NCBI GenBank assembly: GCA_964562175.1
Contig: CAZLRV010000033.1
Location: forward strand, 1-10,987
DNA length: 10,987 nt
Reading direction: 5' to 3'
DNA from: CAZCJU01 sp964562175
Lineage (GTDB): Bacteria; Bacillota; Clostridia; Oscillospirales; CAG-272
Within the stretch, counting starts at the first letter, position 1. Each line of letters starts with the position of its first letter. Shown one piece after another: positions 1 to 5,963 of this stretch. The position numbers and the translations under genes are program-made. The notes beneath the pieces were generated by a model. That model ran no database searches and had not been told where the DNA came from. It was given only the letters and a program-made list of their open reading frames with translations.

Positions 1-30
1 GGCGAAAGCATTCGGAGTAGTGCTTTCGCC
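1..30 (-). terminator. Probable operon terminator hairpin (U-tract outside window)
   Basis: GGCGAAAGCA at 1-10 and TGCTTTCGCC at 21-30 form a perfect 10-bp GC-rich stem around a 10-nt loop. It lies 19 nt beyond the stop codon of the last minus-strand gene, where an intrinsic terminator would be expected. For leftward transcription the U-run would fall left of position 1 and cannot be seen. Read rightward, the bases after the stem (gcatttgtttta) are a poor U-tract, so a plus-strand terminator is less likely. Confidence 0.6.
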
Positions 31-49
31 GCATTTGTTTTACGGTAAT

Positions 50-526
50 TTATTTGATTAATTCTTTTTTCGCCCCGAAAAACAGTACTTTGGGGCGAAT
101 TTCTTTAAGTCGGGCGAGGCAAACGGTGTGTTTTTGGGAGTATTGCTCCGATACAGGCTCGGAGAGCAGGGTTTTTGCGATATTTAAAAAGTCACGTGCG
201 GGGAAGGAATGGTGCAGATATTTAGCCCAAAGAGCGTATGAGGTAACGCAATCGTTACAGCCGAGTATCTCGCTTGCGGCACGAACACGCTCGGCATCGC
301 TCAACTCATATTTTATAAGCGAGAGATGTGCTAAATAGACCTGCTTTATCGCCGCTTTCTTTTCGTAAAGCTCGAAGCTTTTTTTGTTTTTTGTTTCACT
401 CGGAGCATCAAGACCGCACTCGGCGAACAGAGTAGCCATTGATACGATATCGTCAAGTGTATCTTGCGAAAACATTCCGTTATTGATATCTCTGAGCAGT
501 GCGTAAAGCTTATCTTTTGTTTTCAT
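50..526 (-). CDS. Hypothetical protein, 158 aa, predicted helical and soluble
   Basis: I do not recognise this protein. It has no signal peptide or membrane segment and reads as mostly helical and charged, so it is probably cytoplasmic. It contains four cysteines (37, 90, 93, 136); two form a CxxC (GCNDC, residues 89-93), too few on their own to claim a zinc site. The C-terminus is basic (GAKKELIK). It is the last gene of the leftward run, 21 nt after the GNAT-like gene and 19 nt before the terminator hairpin. The ribosome binding site is weak (GGGATG about 8 nt before the ATG), consistent with reading from an upstream message. Its position at the end of a conserved cluster supports a real gene; function is unknown. 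Confidence 0.75.
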   Translation of the reverse strand: MKTKDKLYALLRDINNGMFSQDTLDDIVSMATLFAECGLDAPSETKNKKSFELYEKKAAIKQVYLAHLSLIKYELSDAERVRAASEILGCNDCVTSYALWAKYLHHSFPARDFLNIAKTLLSEPVSEQYSQKHTVCLARLKEIRPKVLFFGAKKELIK

Positions 527-547
527 CGTATTACATCCCGTATTATT

Positions 548-892
548 TCAATTAAGCCGTAAAGTAAGTCCCGTGTGTGACTGAGTAAATCCGAGTGAGC
601 GGGCAACGAAATCATCCAAGGGACAAAACACCGCGTTTTCAATTCCGTATGAGGCGAAAACATCAAGCACATAGCAGAGAAGTGTGCGCATTATCTCATC
701 GTTGCATTTATCATCAACTGCCGTAAGCTCGACTATTTTTCCCGACTTTGCAAGCTCTGCACAGCAAACGGCGAGTGTCAAGCCGCCCTGCGATGCGGTG
801 TAATAGCTGAGCTTACTTGAGTATTCCGTATTTACGGCGTGCAGTATTTTTATTATTTCTTCAGCCTCGGCTATGCTTTTCAGACTTATCAT
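548..892 (-). CDS. Small GNAT-like (degenerate N-acetyltransferase fold) protein, 114 aa
   Basis: The second half follows the GNAT pattern: a strand (KIVELTAV, residues 52-59), a helix ending in a glycine (about 65-83), a strand (ENAVFC, 85-90), and a closing LGF followed by a strand (SLGFTQ 99-104, LTLRL 109-113). The usual acetyl-CoA loop (Q/RxxGxG/A) is absent: the loop after the strand reads DDKCNDE. At 114 aa it is also shorter than a standard GNAT of about 150 aa. It may therefore be a structural relative without acetyltransferase activity. Its ATG lies inside the 3' end of rluB (32-nt overlap), with a weak GGA about 7 nt upstream, so it is probably translated by coupling to rluB. The next in-frame ATG is at residue 68, so this start is the best available. 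The fold call is moderate; the substrate is unknown. Confidence 0.6.
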   Translation of the reverse strand: MISLKSIAEAEEIIKILHAVNTEYSSKLSYYTASQGGLTLAVCCAELAKSGKIVELTAVDDKCNDEIMRTLLCYVLDVFASYGIENAVFCPLDDFVARSLGFTQSHTGLTLRLN

Positions 893-1616
893 TATTTCCG
901 ACTTTGTTCTTCAAATATTCGACCTGCGCCCTTGTCAGGTGCTTCCATTTTCCGACAGGGAGCTTATCGAGGGAAATGTCACCCTCGGCAACTCTCACGA
1001 GTCTTGTAACGGAAAGTGAGGCTTGCTCACACATTTTCCTTATCTGCCTGTTTCGTCCCTCTCTCAACTCAAAGCGGAGCAGGGAAGAAGTCTCCGTGCT
1101 TTCAAGCAATGATACGCCGACCGGCTTTATTTGATAACCGTCTATTTCCATGGGTGAGGTGAGTATTTTCAATGCTTGCTCACCTACTGCGGGACGTACT
1201 CTCGCATGATATATTTTTGAAATACCGCCCGACGGATGCATGAGCATATTCGCAAGCTCGCCGTCGTTTGTCAATAAAAGCAAGCCCTCAGAATCCTTGT
1301 CAAGTCGCCCGATGGGATATACACGCTCATCAAGACCCTCCAAAAGCTCGGTAACGCATTTACGCTCGTACTCGTCGTGAAGCGAGGTTATATAGCCTCT
1401 GGGCTTGTTAAGCATGATATATACTTTTTTATCGGGTATATTCTTTACTCTCTTGCCTTTATATACTATAACGTCGTTTTTCGGATCTACCTTCGTTCCG
1501 ATAGCGCAGACTCTGCCGTTTACGGTTATGAGTCCCTGCTCGATATCTCGCTCGGCGGCACGGCGTGACGTTACGCCGGCATCCGAAAGAAATTTTTGAA
1601 TCCGTATTTTTTCCAT
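861..1616 (-). CDS. rluB: rRNA pseudouridine synthase, RsuA/RluB/E/F family
   Basis: This enzyme converts a specific uridine of rRNA to pseudouridine; in RluB proteins it is a 23S rRNA position near the peptidyl-transferase centre. An N-terminal S4 RNA-binding domain spans about residues 2-60 (RIQKFLSDAG, SRRAAE, GLITVNG). The catalytic domain follows, with the family motif GRLDKDSEGLLLLTNDG starting at residue 103 and the catalytic aspartate at D106. KIYHARV is at 134-140 and the late motif EGRNRQIRKM at 186-195. Length (251 aa) is normal. It starts 3 nt after the dacF stop. In Bacillus subtilis the orthologue YpuL/RluB also lies downstream of a D,D-carboxypeptidase gene (dacB), which favours RluB over RsuA; the exact target base cannot be read from sequence. 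The last 10 or so codons overlap the next gene. Confidence 0.93.
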   Translation of the reverse strand: MEKIRIQKFLSDAGVTSRRAAERDIEQGLITVNGRVCAIGTKVDPKNDVIVYKGKRVKNIPDKKVYIMLNKPRGYITSLHDEYERKCVTELLEGLDERVYPIGRLDKDSEGLLLLTNDGELANMLMHPSGGISKIYHARVRPAVGEQALKILTSPMEIDGYQIKPVGVSLLESTETSSLLRFELREGRNRQIRKMCEQASLSVTRLVRVAEGDISLDKLPVGKWKHLTRAQVEYLKNKVGNNDKSEKHSRG

Positions 1617-1619
1617 ATT

Positions 1620-2741
1620 CTACCACAATATTTTTTCAAATAACGATTTTTTATACACTGTTTTCTCTACCGTATCGTAGGCTTTTATTTGTGTGGAGCA
1701 TATAAGCCGCTGTCCGCTGTAATAGCAGAGCGTGCCGAGTACCTGCCCGCTCTTAACAGGTGCATAATAGAATCTCTTAAGCACAAGAACACGACTTATT
1801 TTCTCACCGTCACGAAGCGTTACGCCGAGAGGTGTGTCAATATACAGCCTTACGGTATCTGTAAGCCCACCGCAAATATGAGCTGTATCCGAAAGCAAGG
1901 TGTCAGACTCAAGCAAATGATATTTGTACAGCTTGATACCGTATGCGTAGAGCGCTCTGTGGTCTGCCCAATCGTCCGGATCGTCAAGAGTGCAGGCACA
2001 AAGTCGCACGCCGTCCTTTTCGTAGCACGTTACAAGGCAACGCCCGCTTTTTTTCGTATATCCGGTCTTGCCGCCGATTATACCGTCCCGACCGAGCAAT
2101 TTATTATGGTTGAGCAAAAGTCGGTTGTAGGTGGAATCCGAGGCGGGTATTACGGTTCTTTTTGTTGAGGTGATCTCGTAAAAATCCGCATTTTCCATGC
2201 AGTATGACAAAAGGCGGCACATATCGTAAGCTGTCGTGTAATGCTCATCGTTGTGTAAACCGTGGGGGTTGGTAAAATGAGTATCTGCAAGCCCCAGCTC
2301 TTTTGCATATTCGTTCATCTTATCAACGAAAGGCTCAAGCCCTCCAGAGACGGAGTAAGCTATCGCAACGGCGGCATCGTTTGCACTCTGAAGCATAAGT
2401 GCGTAAAGAAGCTGTCGCATGGTAAGCCGCTCACCGCATTGAAGATAAATGCTTGAACCTTCCACTCCGACGGCTTGGGGACATATCGTAACATATTCAT
2501 CAAGTGGAAAGCCTTCAATGGCAACTATCGCCGTCATTATCTTTGTTGTGCTTGCCATCGGCATACGCTCATGCTCACGGGACGAGGCGATAAGCTCACC
2601 GCTGTTTGAGTCGAGCAGGGCAAAGGAGCGTGCATTAAGCGAAGCATTTATATTTTCGCCGTCATATGTGGCATGGCATACATTGCAGATAAGCGACAGC
2701 GTGAGCGAAATGGAGATGAAAAAGAGCGTAAAGCTTTTCAT
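1620..2741 (-). CDS. dacF: D-alanyl-D-alanine carboxypeptidase, peptidase S11 (DacF/DacB-like)
   Basis: This is a low-molecular-weight penicillin-binding protein that trims the terminal D-Ala from peptidoglycan stem peptides outside the membrane. A signal peptide covers about residues 1-24 (MKSF, then a hydrophobic run to CHA-TYD). All three active-site motifs are present in order: SxxK as STTK at 64-67 (nucleophile S64, base K67), SxN as SAN at 119-121, and KTG at 225-227. FTNPHGL at 156-162 is also typical. A C-terminal beta-rich domain (about 285-355) ends in a short basic-aromatic tail (KKSLFEKILW) that might peripherally anchor it. The 373-aa length fits the family. It follows ytfJ after a 69-bp AT-rich gap and is immediately followed by rluB. 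In Firmicutes DacF and DacB modify cortex or germ-cell wall during sporulation. The context suggests that role, but a vegetative carboxypeptidase is possible. Its own ribosome binding site is poor. Confidence 0.93.
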   Translation of the reverse strand: MKSFTLFFISISLTLSLICNVCHATYDGENINASLNARSFALLDSNSGELIASSREHERMPMASTTKIMTAIVAIEGFPLDEYVTICPQAVGVEGSSIYLQCGERLTMRQLLYALMLQSANDAAVAIAYSVSGGLEPFVDKMNEYAKELGLADTHFTNPHGLHNDEHYTTAYDMCRLLSYCMENADFYEITSTKRTVIPASDSTYNRLLLNHNKLLGRDGIIGGKTGYTKKSGRCLVTCYEKDGVRLCACTLDDPDDWADHRALYAYGIKLYKYHLLESDTLLSDTAHICGGLTDTVRLYIDTPLGVTLRDGEKISRVLVLKRFYYAPVKSGQVLGTLCYYSGQRLICSTQIKAYDTVEKTVYKKSLFEKILW

Positions 2742-2780
2742 GAAACACCGTCCGACATAATATAAAATAAATATTTATAC

Positions 2781-2810
2781 TATTTTATTCGCTCACGTCT
2801 TTAAGTATGC
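2781..2810 (-). promoter_or_regulatory. Possible forespore (SigF/SigG-like) promoter for dacF
   Basis: On the minus strand, GCATA (2806-2810) and TAAAATA (2781-2787) are 18 nt apart. This resembles the SigG/SigF pattern (GNATA, about 17-18 nt, CATNNTA) with one mismatch at the first base of the -10. Predicted initiation would be about 30-35 nt before the dacF ATG. The region is very AT-rich, so a chance match is quite possible. It is noted because dacF is a known SigF target in Bacillus subtilis and this is the only real internal gap in the cluster. Confidence 0.25.
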
Positions 2811-3287
2811 TTATTTATCGTCGGAGACGATATCTGACAGGTCAAGCTCCTCACAATCGTCCGTTTCCTCATCCTTGTTTTTGTCCTTTTTCGAAAGTGA
2901 TCTTATCTTTTCGATAATAGTGGGGGCTTTATTGAGTAGTGAAACGATATTTGTACCGAGGTCGTTTTGCTGATTTTGTGGGTTGTTTACCGATATAAGC
3001 TCCACATCGCCCTCGGGCTTGATTATCAAAAAAGCGACGGGGGTTATTGAAACACCGGAGGTGCCGCAACCGGAAAAGCTGTTTGCCTTCTCCGAATCCT
3101 TCTTTGAATGCTTGCCGATATAATCCATGCCGCCCGTTACAACACCGACGGTCACCTTTGAAACTGGTATGGCTATAACGCCTGCGGGTGTGGTTATAGG
3201 CTCACCTATAATAGTATCGGCATCGACCATATTTCTGATATTATCCATCGTGTTTTTGAACGAATCGGTGAAATTTTGCTCTGCCAT
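2811..3287 (-). CDS. ytfJ: Sporulation protein YtfJ/GerW family
   Basis: Members of this family are made in the developing spore; Bacillus subtilis YtfJ (GerW) is needed for normal germination, and its biochemical role is unclear. Family signatures with this start: DADTIIGEPITTPAG at 22-36, IPVSKVTVGVVTGG at 40-53, and the glycine-rich SGCGTSGVSITPVAFLI at 72-88. A linker and an acidic/basic tail (KKDKNKDEETDD, then ELDLSD) follow. I chose the ATG at 3287 (158 aa) over an in-frame ATG at 3314. It has a strong AAGGAG 9 nt upstream, the longer form would overlap the DUF2953 gene, and family members begin shortly before the TIIG motif. The adjacent DUF2953 gene mirrors the ytfI-ytfJ pair of Bacillus. 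No transmembrane segment is seen. Confidence 0.9.
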   Translation of the reverse strand: MAEQNFTDSFKNTMDNIRNMVDADTIIGEPITTPAGVIAIPVSKVTVGVVTGGMDYIGKHSKKDSEKANSFSGCGTSGVSITPVAFLIIKPEGDVELISVNNPQNQQNDLGTNIVSLLNKAPTIIEKIRSLSKKDKNKDEETDDCEELDLSDIVSDDK

Positions 3288-3296
3288 ATCAAAGCT

Positions 3297-3302
3297 CTCC
3301 TT
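3297..3302 (-). promoter_or_regulatory. Ribosome binding site fixing the ytfJ start
   Basis: AAGGAG on the minus strand partly overlaps the TAA stop of the DUF2953 gene and sits 9 nt before the ATG at 3287. It supports the inner ytfJ start and suggests coupling of the two genes. Confidence 0.8.
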
Positions 3303-3945
3303 ATATTTTATCAAGTATTTTTTTTACAAACGGCAAAGTGGCAAGCAACGAACGGATGACACCGAAAAGGTTTATTCCAAATCGCAGTTCCACATTCGCC
3401 GTGCTTTTTTCGTGAATAAAATCGGCTCGTGTGCGTATGCGTGAAACGTCTCTTTGCATATCAAAGTCGGTGTGATCTTCAAGCAGGGTGACAAGAGTTC
3501 GTATTCCCTCATTAACTCCGCCCAAGATGAGAGCGGTCTTTGCGCAATCCTCACCGCATACGGTGATATCAATGTCAACGAGCTTTATTTTAAGGTGATT
3601 GGAAAATCTGTCAAAAAAAGCTTCAAGTGCCGATATTATATCGCATATGAGGTCATAAATATCGGAAAGCGAGTGTTTTTTTTCTTCTTTTACCTCGCTT
3701 GCCGCCGCTTTTTTTCTATTTTGCTTTTTCAGTGCCTTTTCTCGCCGGGCACGGACTTTTTTCGATGAATAATATGAAAGGCGAACTCTTTTTTTTCTCG
3801 GCGGCGAGATGGGAATTTTAATAAACAGCACACGTGCGTATATTTTAAGCTGAGTGTTGTATTTGATAACGAGCGTCACGGGCAAAAAAAGCAGGAGAAC
3901 AAAGAAGGCAAGCATGCAGGCTATGATGATAAGTGCCTTAACCAT
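3301..3945 (-). CDS. ytfI: DUF2953 (YtfI-like) membrane-anchored protein
   Basis: Function is unknown. One N-terminal transmembrane helix spans about residues 4-27. It is followed by a short strand-rich segment (about 28-47) and a strongly basic, low-complexity linker (about 48-90, rich in Lys/Arg, then VKEEKKHS). The DUF2953 core is in the C-terminal half, with IDITVCGEDCAKTALILGG at 125-143 and a second beta/alpha stretch to residue 214. It sits directly before ytfJ, as ytfI does in Bacillus subtilis, so I infer a shared sporulation or envelope role. The ATG overlaps the end of scpB by 8 nt and has GGGGAG about 7 nt upstream. The basic linker is encoded partly by two runs of eight A residues (T8 on the plus strand at 3676-3683 and 3789-3796). 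The family call is fairly secure from length, topology and neighbours; the role is not. Confidence 0.8.
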   Translation of the reverse strand: MVKALIIIACMLAFFVLLLFLPVTLVIKYNTQLKIYARVLFIKIPISPPRKKRVRLSYYSSKKVRARREKALKKQNRKKAAASEVKEEKKHSLSDIYDLICDIISALEAFFDRFSNHLKIKLVDIDITVCGEDCAKTALILGGVNEGIRTLVTLLEDHTDFDMQRDVSRIRTRADFIHEKSTANVELRFGINLFGVIRSLLATLPFVKKILDKI

Positions 3946-4516
3946 TGCCGACTCCCCAAGGCTTAATTATGACTTGACCGTCTGCCGAGGGCAGCTCAAA
4001 CGGGGGAAGCTCATATGTCGATGAAAGACCGAAAACACGCAAAAACTCCGATGTCGTTTTCCACAGAGTGGGCTTGCCCGGTGCATCGAGAGTACCGCAG
4101 GGCTCGATAAGTCCTTTTTCGGCAAGAGAATTTACCGTATAACCGCAATCAACGCCGCGAATGCCGTCGATATAAGAACGTGTTACAGGCTCATTATATG
4201 CGATTATCGCCAAGACCTCAAGCGAGGCACGCGAAAGATTTCCTCCGCTCTTTATATCAAGCGCACATCTTATATATTCGCCGTATTTTTCGTCAGTACA
4301 TAGCTGAAGCTCATCGGAGAGGTGAAGCAGTCGAATGCCGCCCGAAGAATATTTTTTATCGAGCAATTCAATTGCCTCGTCAAACAGCTCGGTCTTACAG
4401 CCTATTGTCGAAATAAGCTCGGCTTTTTTCATTGCATGACCTGCGGCAAACAGAACAGCCTCGACTATCTCCGCCACAGTACCGCTGTCAAGTACTTTTC
4501 CTTCTTCCTCGGTCAT
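3938..4516 (-). CDS. scpB: Segregation and condensation protein B
   Basis: ScpB binds as a dimer to the kleisin ScpA and completes the SMC-ScpAB condensin that compacts and separates newly replicated chromosomes. The protein is two winged-helix units. The first is about residues 12-85 (AEIVEAVLFAAG at 15-26). The second is about 95-165, with the family core LSRASLEVLAIIAYNEPVTR at 94-113, IRGVDC at 119-124, LAEKGLIEPCG at 131-141, PGKPTLWKTT at 146-155, and FLRVFGLSS then LPP at 158-172. Length (192 aa) is normal. Its ATG overlaps the scpA stop (ATGA), with GAGGTG about 9 nt upstream, so the two subunits are likely made by coupled translation. Confidence 0.96.
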   Translation of the reverse strand: MTEEEGKVLDSGTVAEIVEAVLFAAGHAMKKAELISTIGCKTELFDEAIELLDKKYSSGGIRLLHLSDELQLCTDEKYGEYIRCALDIKSGGNLSRASLEVLAIIAYNEPVTRSYIDGIRGVDCGYTVNSLAEKGLIEPCGTLDAPGKPTLWKTTSEFLRVFGLSSTYELPPFELPSADGQVIIKPWGVGNG

Positions 4517-5262
4517 TCGGCATTCACCTCTCTTTCATGCTTATCACGCCTTATTCCTATAACGCAGTTGCCTGTGTCCTCATCCTCACAGCTGACATAT
4601 ATTCTGTCCGCTTTCAACAGCTCAAGAGTTGCCATGAAAACGGCTACTATCTCCGAGCGTGAGGACGAAGTCATAAATATCGTATCTATATGAGTATCGC
4701 CATGCTTAAGCAGATATTTCATAACAAAAACTATCTTGCCGCCAACGGGAACGATACGCCGCTTTATTATCGGGCGTATATTGTCGCCCTGCGGCTTTTT
4801 TGTTTCCGCAACACGCATAAGCACACGAAGCATTGCATTTTTCAGAACACTTACATTGTAGGGTCTTATGTGGTCGTCGTCCGCCTTTATCTCGTCCGTA
4901 TCCTTGACGAAACGAGATGAAAATATCTTTTGTCGCTCGTCAAGCTCGGTGCTTGATTCCTTAATATACTTATATTCAAGCAGTGCCAAGGCAAGCTCCG
5001 CACGCGGATCGGATACACCCTCGGGCAGGGGGCGAGGCAAGAGAAGCTTGCTTTTAATAAGCATAAGCTCCGATGCCATGACGATGAATTCACCGGCGAT
5101 CTCCATATCCATCCTTGCCATTTGCTCGATGTACTGCATATATTGCTCAAGTATAAGCGCTATCGGAATGTCCATTATATCGACTTTGTTTTTTGATATA
5201 AGCGAAAGCAGAAGATCGAGAGGTCCCTCAAATACTTCGGTCTTGTATGTCAGCTCGTTCAT
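4513..5262 (-). CDS. scpA: Segregation and condensation protein A (kleisin)
   Basis: ScpA bridges the two heads of the SMC dimer and recruits ScpB in the bacterial condensin complex at the nucleoid. The N-terminal kleisin domain shows the near-invariant FEGPLDLLLSLI (11-22) and VDIMDIPI (27-34). The long helix EFIVMASELMLIKSKLLLP (58-76) contacts SMC. A central charged linker carries the ScpB-binding region, and the C-terminal winged helix includes SRSEIVAVFMATLELLKADR (201-220). Length (249 aa) is typical. It begins 2 nt after the stop of the M50 protease gene with only a weak GAG-type ribosome binding site, suggesting coupling. No smc gene is in the window, as is usual in Firmicutes. Confidence 0.96.
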   Translation of the reverse strand: MNELTYKTEVFEGPLDLLLSLISKNKVDIMDIPIALILEQYMQYIEQMARMDMEIAGEFIVMASELMLIKSKLLLPRPLPEGVSDPRAELALALLEYKYIKESSTELDERQKIFSSRFVKDTDEIKADDDHIRPYNVSVLKNAMLRVLMRVAETKKPQGDNIRPIIKRRIVPVGGKIVFVMKYLLKHGDTHIDTIFMTSSSRSEIVAVFMATLELLKADRIYVSCEDEDTGNCVIGIRRDKHEREVNAE

Positions 5263-5264
5263 AT

Positions 5265-5963
5265 TTACAGATGCTCAAAGAACGGAATGAGCTTAAGAAT
5301 CCTCTCAAAGCCGCCGCAAATACCGCTTGCGATAAATTCGGTCGGAAAATCGAGTATTCCCGAAACGAGCAGAACTATGAGCGCAAGCATTATAAAACGC
5401 TCATATTTCATCACTCCGAAATACAGCTTATCAGGCAGGAAAACAAAAGCGAGCCTTGAGCCGTCAAAGGGCGGTATCGGTATGAGATTGAAAACGGCAA
5501 GAATGAGATTATAATAGTAAAAATAAAATAAGAAAGAATAAACTACCGTGAGCAGAATGCTCAATGACTCGTTATATACAAGCCCGGTCCTTATCGCTAT
5601 TTCATTGAAAACGGCGTAAACTATCAAGCCGACAAAGAACAAAATGAAGTTAGATACCGGTCCGGCTATCGCCGTAAGTGTCATATCACGCTTTGGTTTT
5701 TCAAAATAACGTGAGTTTACGGGCACGGGCTTAGCCCAACCGAAGCCGCCTATCACCATGCAAAGCGTACCGAGCAGATCGAGGTGCTTAAACGGGTTCA
5801 TCGTTATTCTTCCGAGGCTTTTTGCCGTCGGGTCGCCGAGCTTATCGGCAACAAAGGCGTGTGACGCCTCGTGAAATGACAACGCTATCATTGCAACGGG
5901 CAAGGTTATAAGATATCCGACAAGCTGCCACGGGTCTAAATTAAAGGTAAAAAGTCCTAACAT
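5265..5963 (-). CDS. Site-2 protease family zinc metalloprotease (M50, YwhC/Rip2-like)
   Basis: This is a multi-pass membrane protein of the intramembrane site-2 protease superfamily; its substrate is unknown. Zinc site: HEASH (HExxH) at residues 31-35 inside the first core membrane segment, with the third ligand in PIPPFDGSR (D167). AGPVSN at 100-105 matches the conserved second motif. Membrane segments are at about 12-36, 95-121, 136-163 and 188-208. It lacks a PDZ domain and, at 232 aa, belongs to the short form seen in many Firmicutes. The start is secure: GGAGG lies about 7 nt before the ATG, which directly abuts the lysA TGA stop. The position between lysA and scpA resembles a conserved clostridial arrangement known to me only in general terms. 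A role in regulated proteolysis of an anti-sigma factor or envelope protein would be speculation. Confidence 0.9.
   Translation of the reverse strand: MLGLFTFNLDPWQLVGYLITLPVAMIALSFHEASHAFVADKLGDPTAKSLGRITMNPFKHLDLLGTLCMVIGGFGWAKPVPVNSRYFEKPKRDMTLTAIAGPVSNFILFFVGLIVYAVFNEIAIRTGLVYNESLSILLTVVYSFLFYFYYYNLILAVFNLIPIPPFDGSRLAFVFLPDKLYFGVMKYERFIMLALIVLLVSGILDFPTEFIASGICGGFERILKLIPFFEHL

Noticed and set aside
31..49. Plus-strand intrinsic terminator using the 1-30 hairpin
   Set aside because: The bases after the stem are not a continuous U-run. The minus-strand reading agrees with the gene direction.
1689..2168. A 159-codon plus-strand frame opposite dacF
   Set aside because: It has no recognisable motif and is fully antisense to dacF, which has a complete active site.
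3288..3314. Nine extra N-terminal codons for ytfJ (start at 3314)
   Set aside because: The inner ATG has a strong AAGGAG and fits family length. The outer start overlaps the upstream gene.
4868..5290. A 140-codon plus-strand frame opposite scpA
   Set aside because: It is serine-rich and low in complexity, a mirror of scpA codon usage. scpA has all its family motifs.
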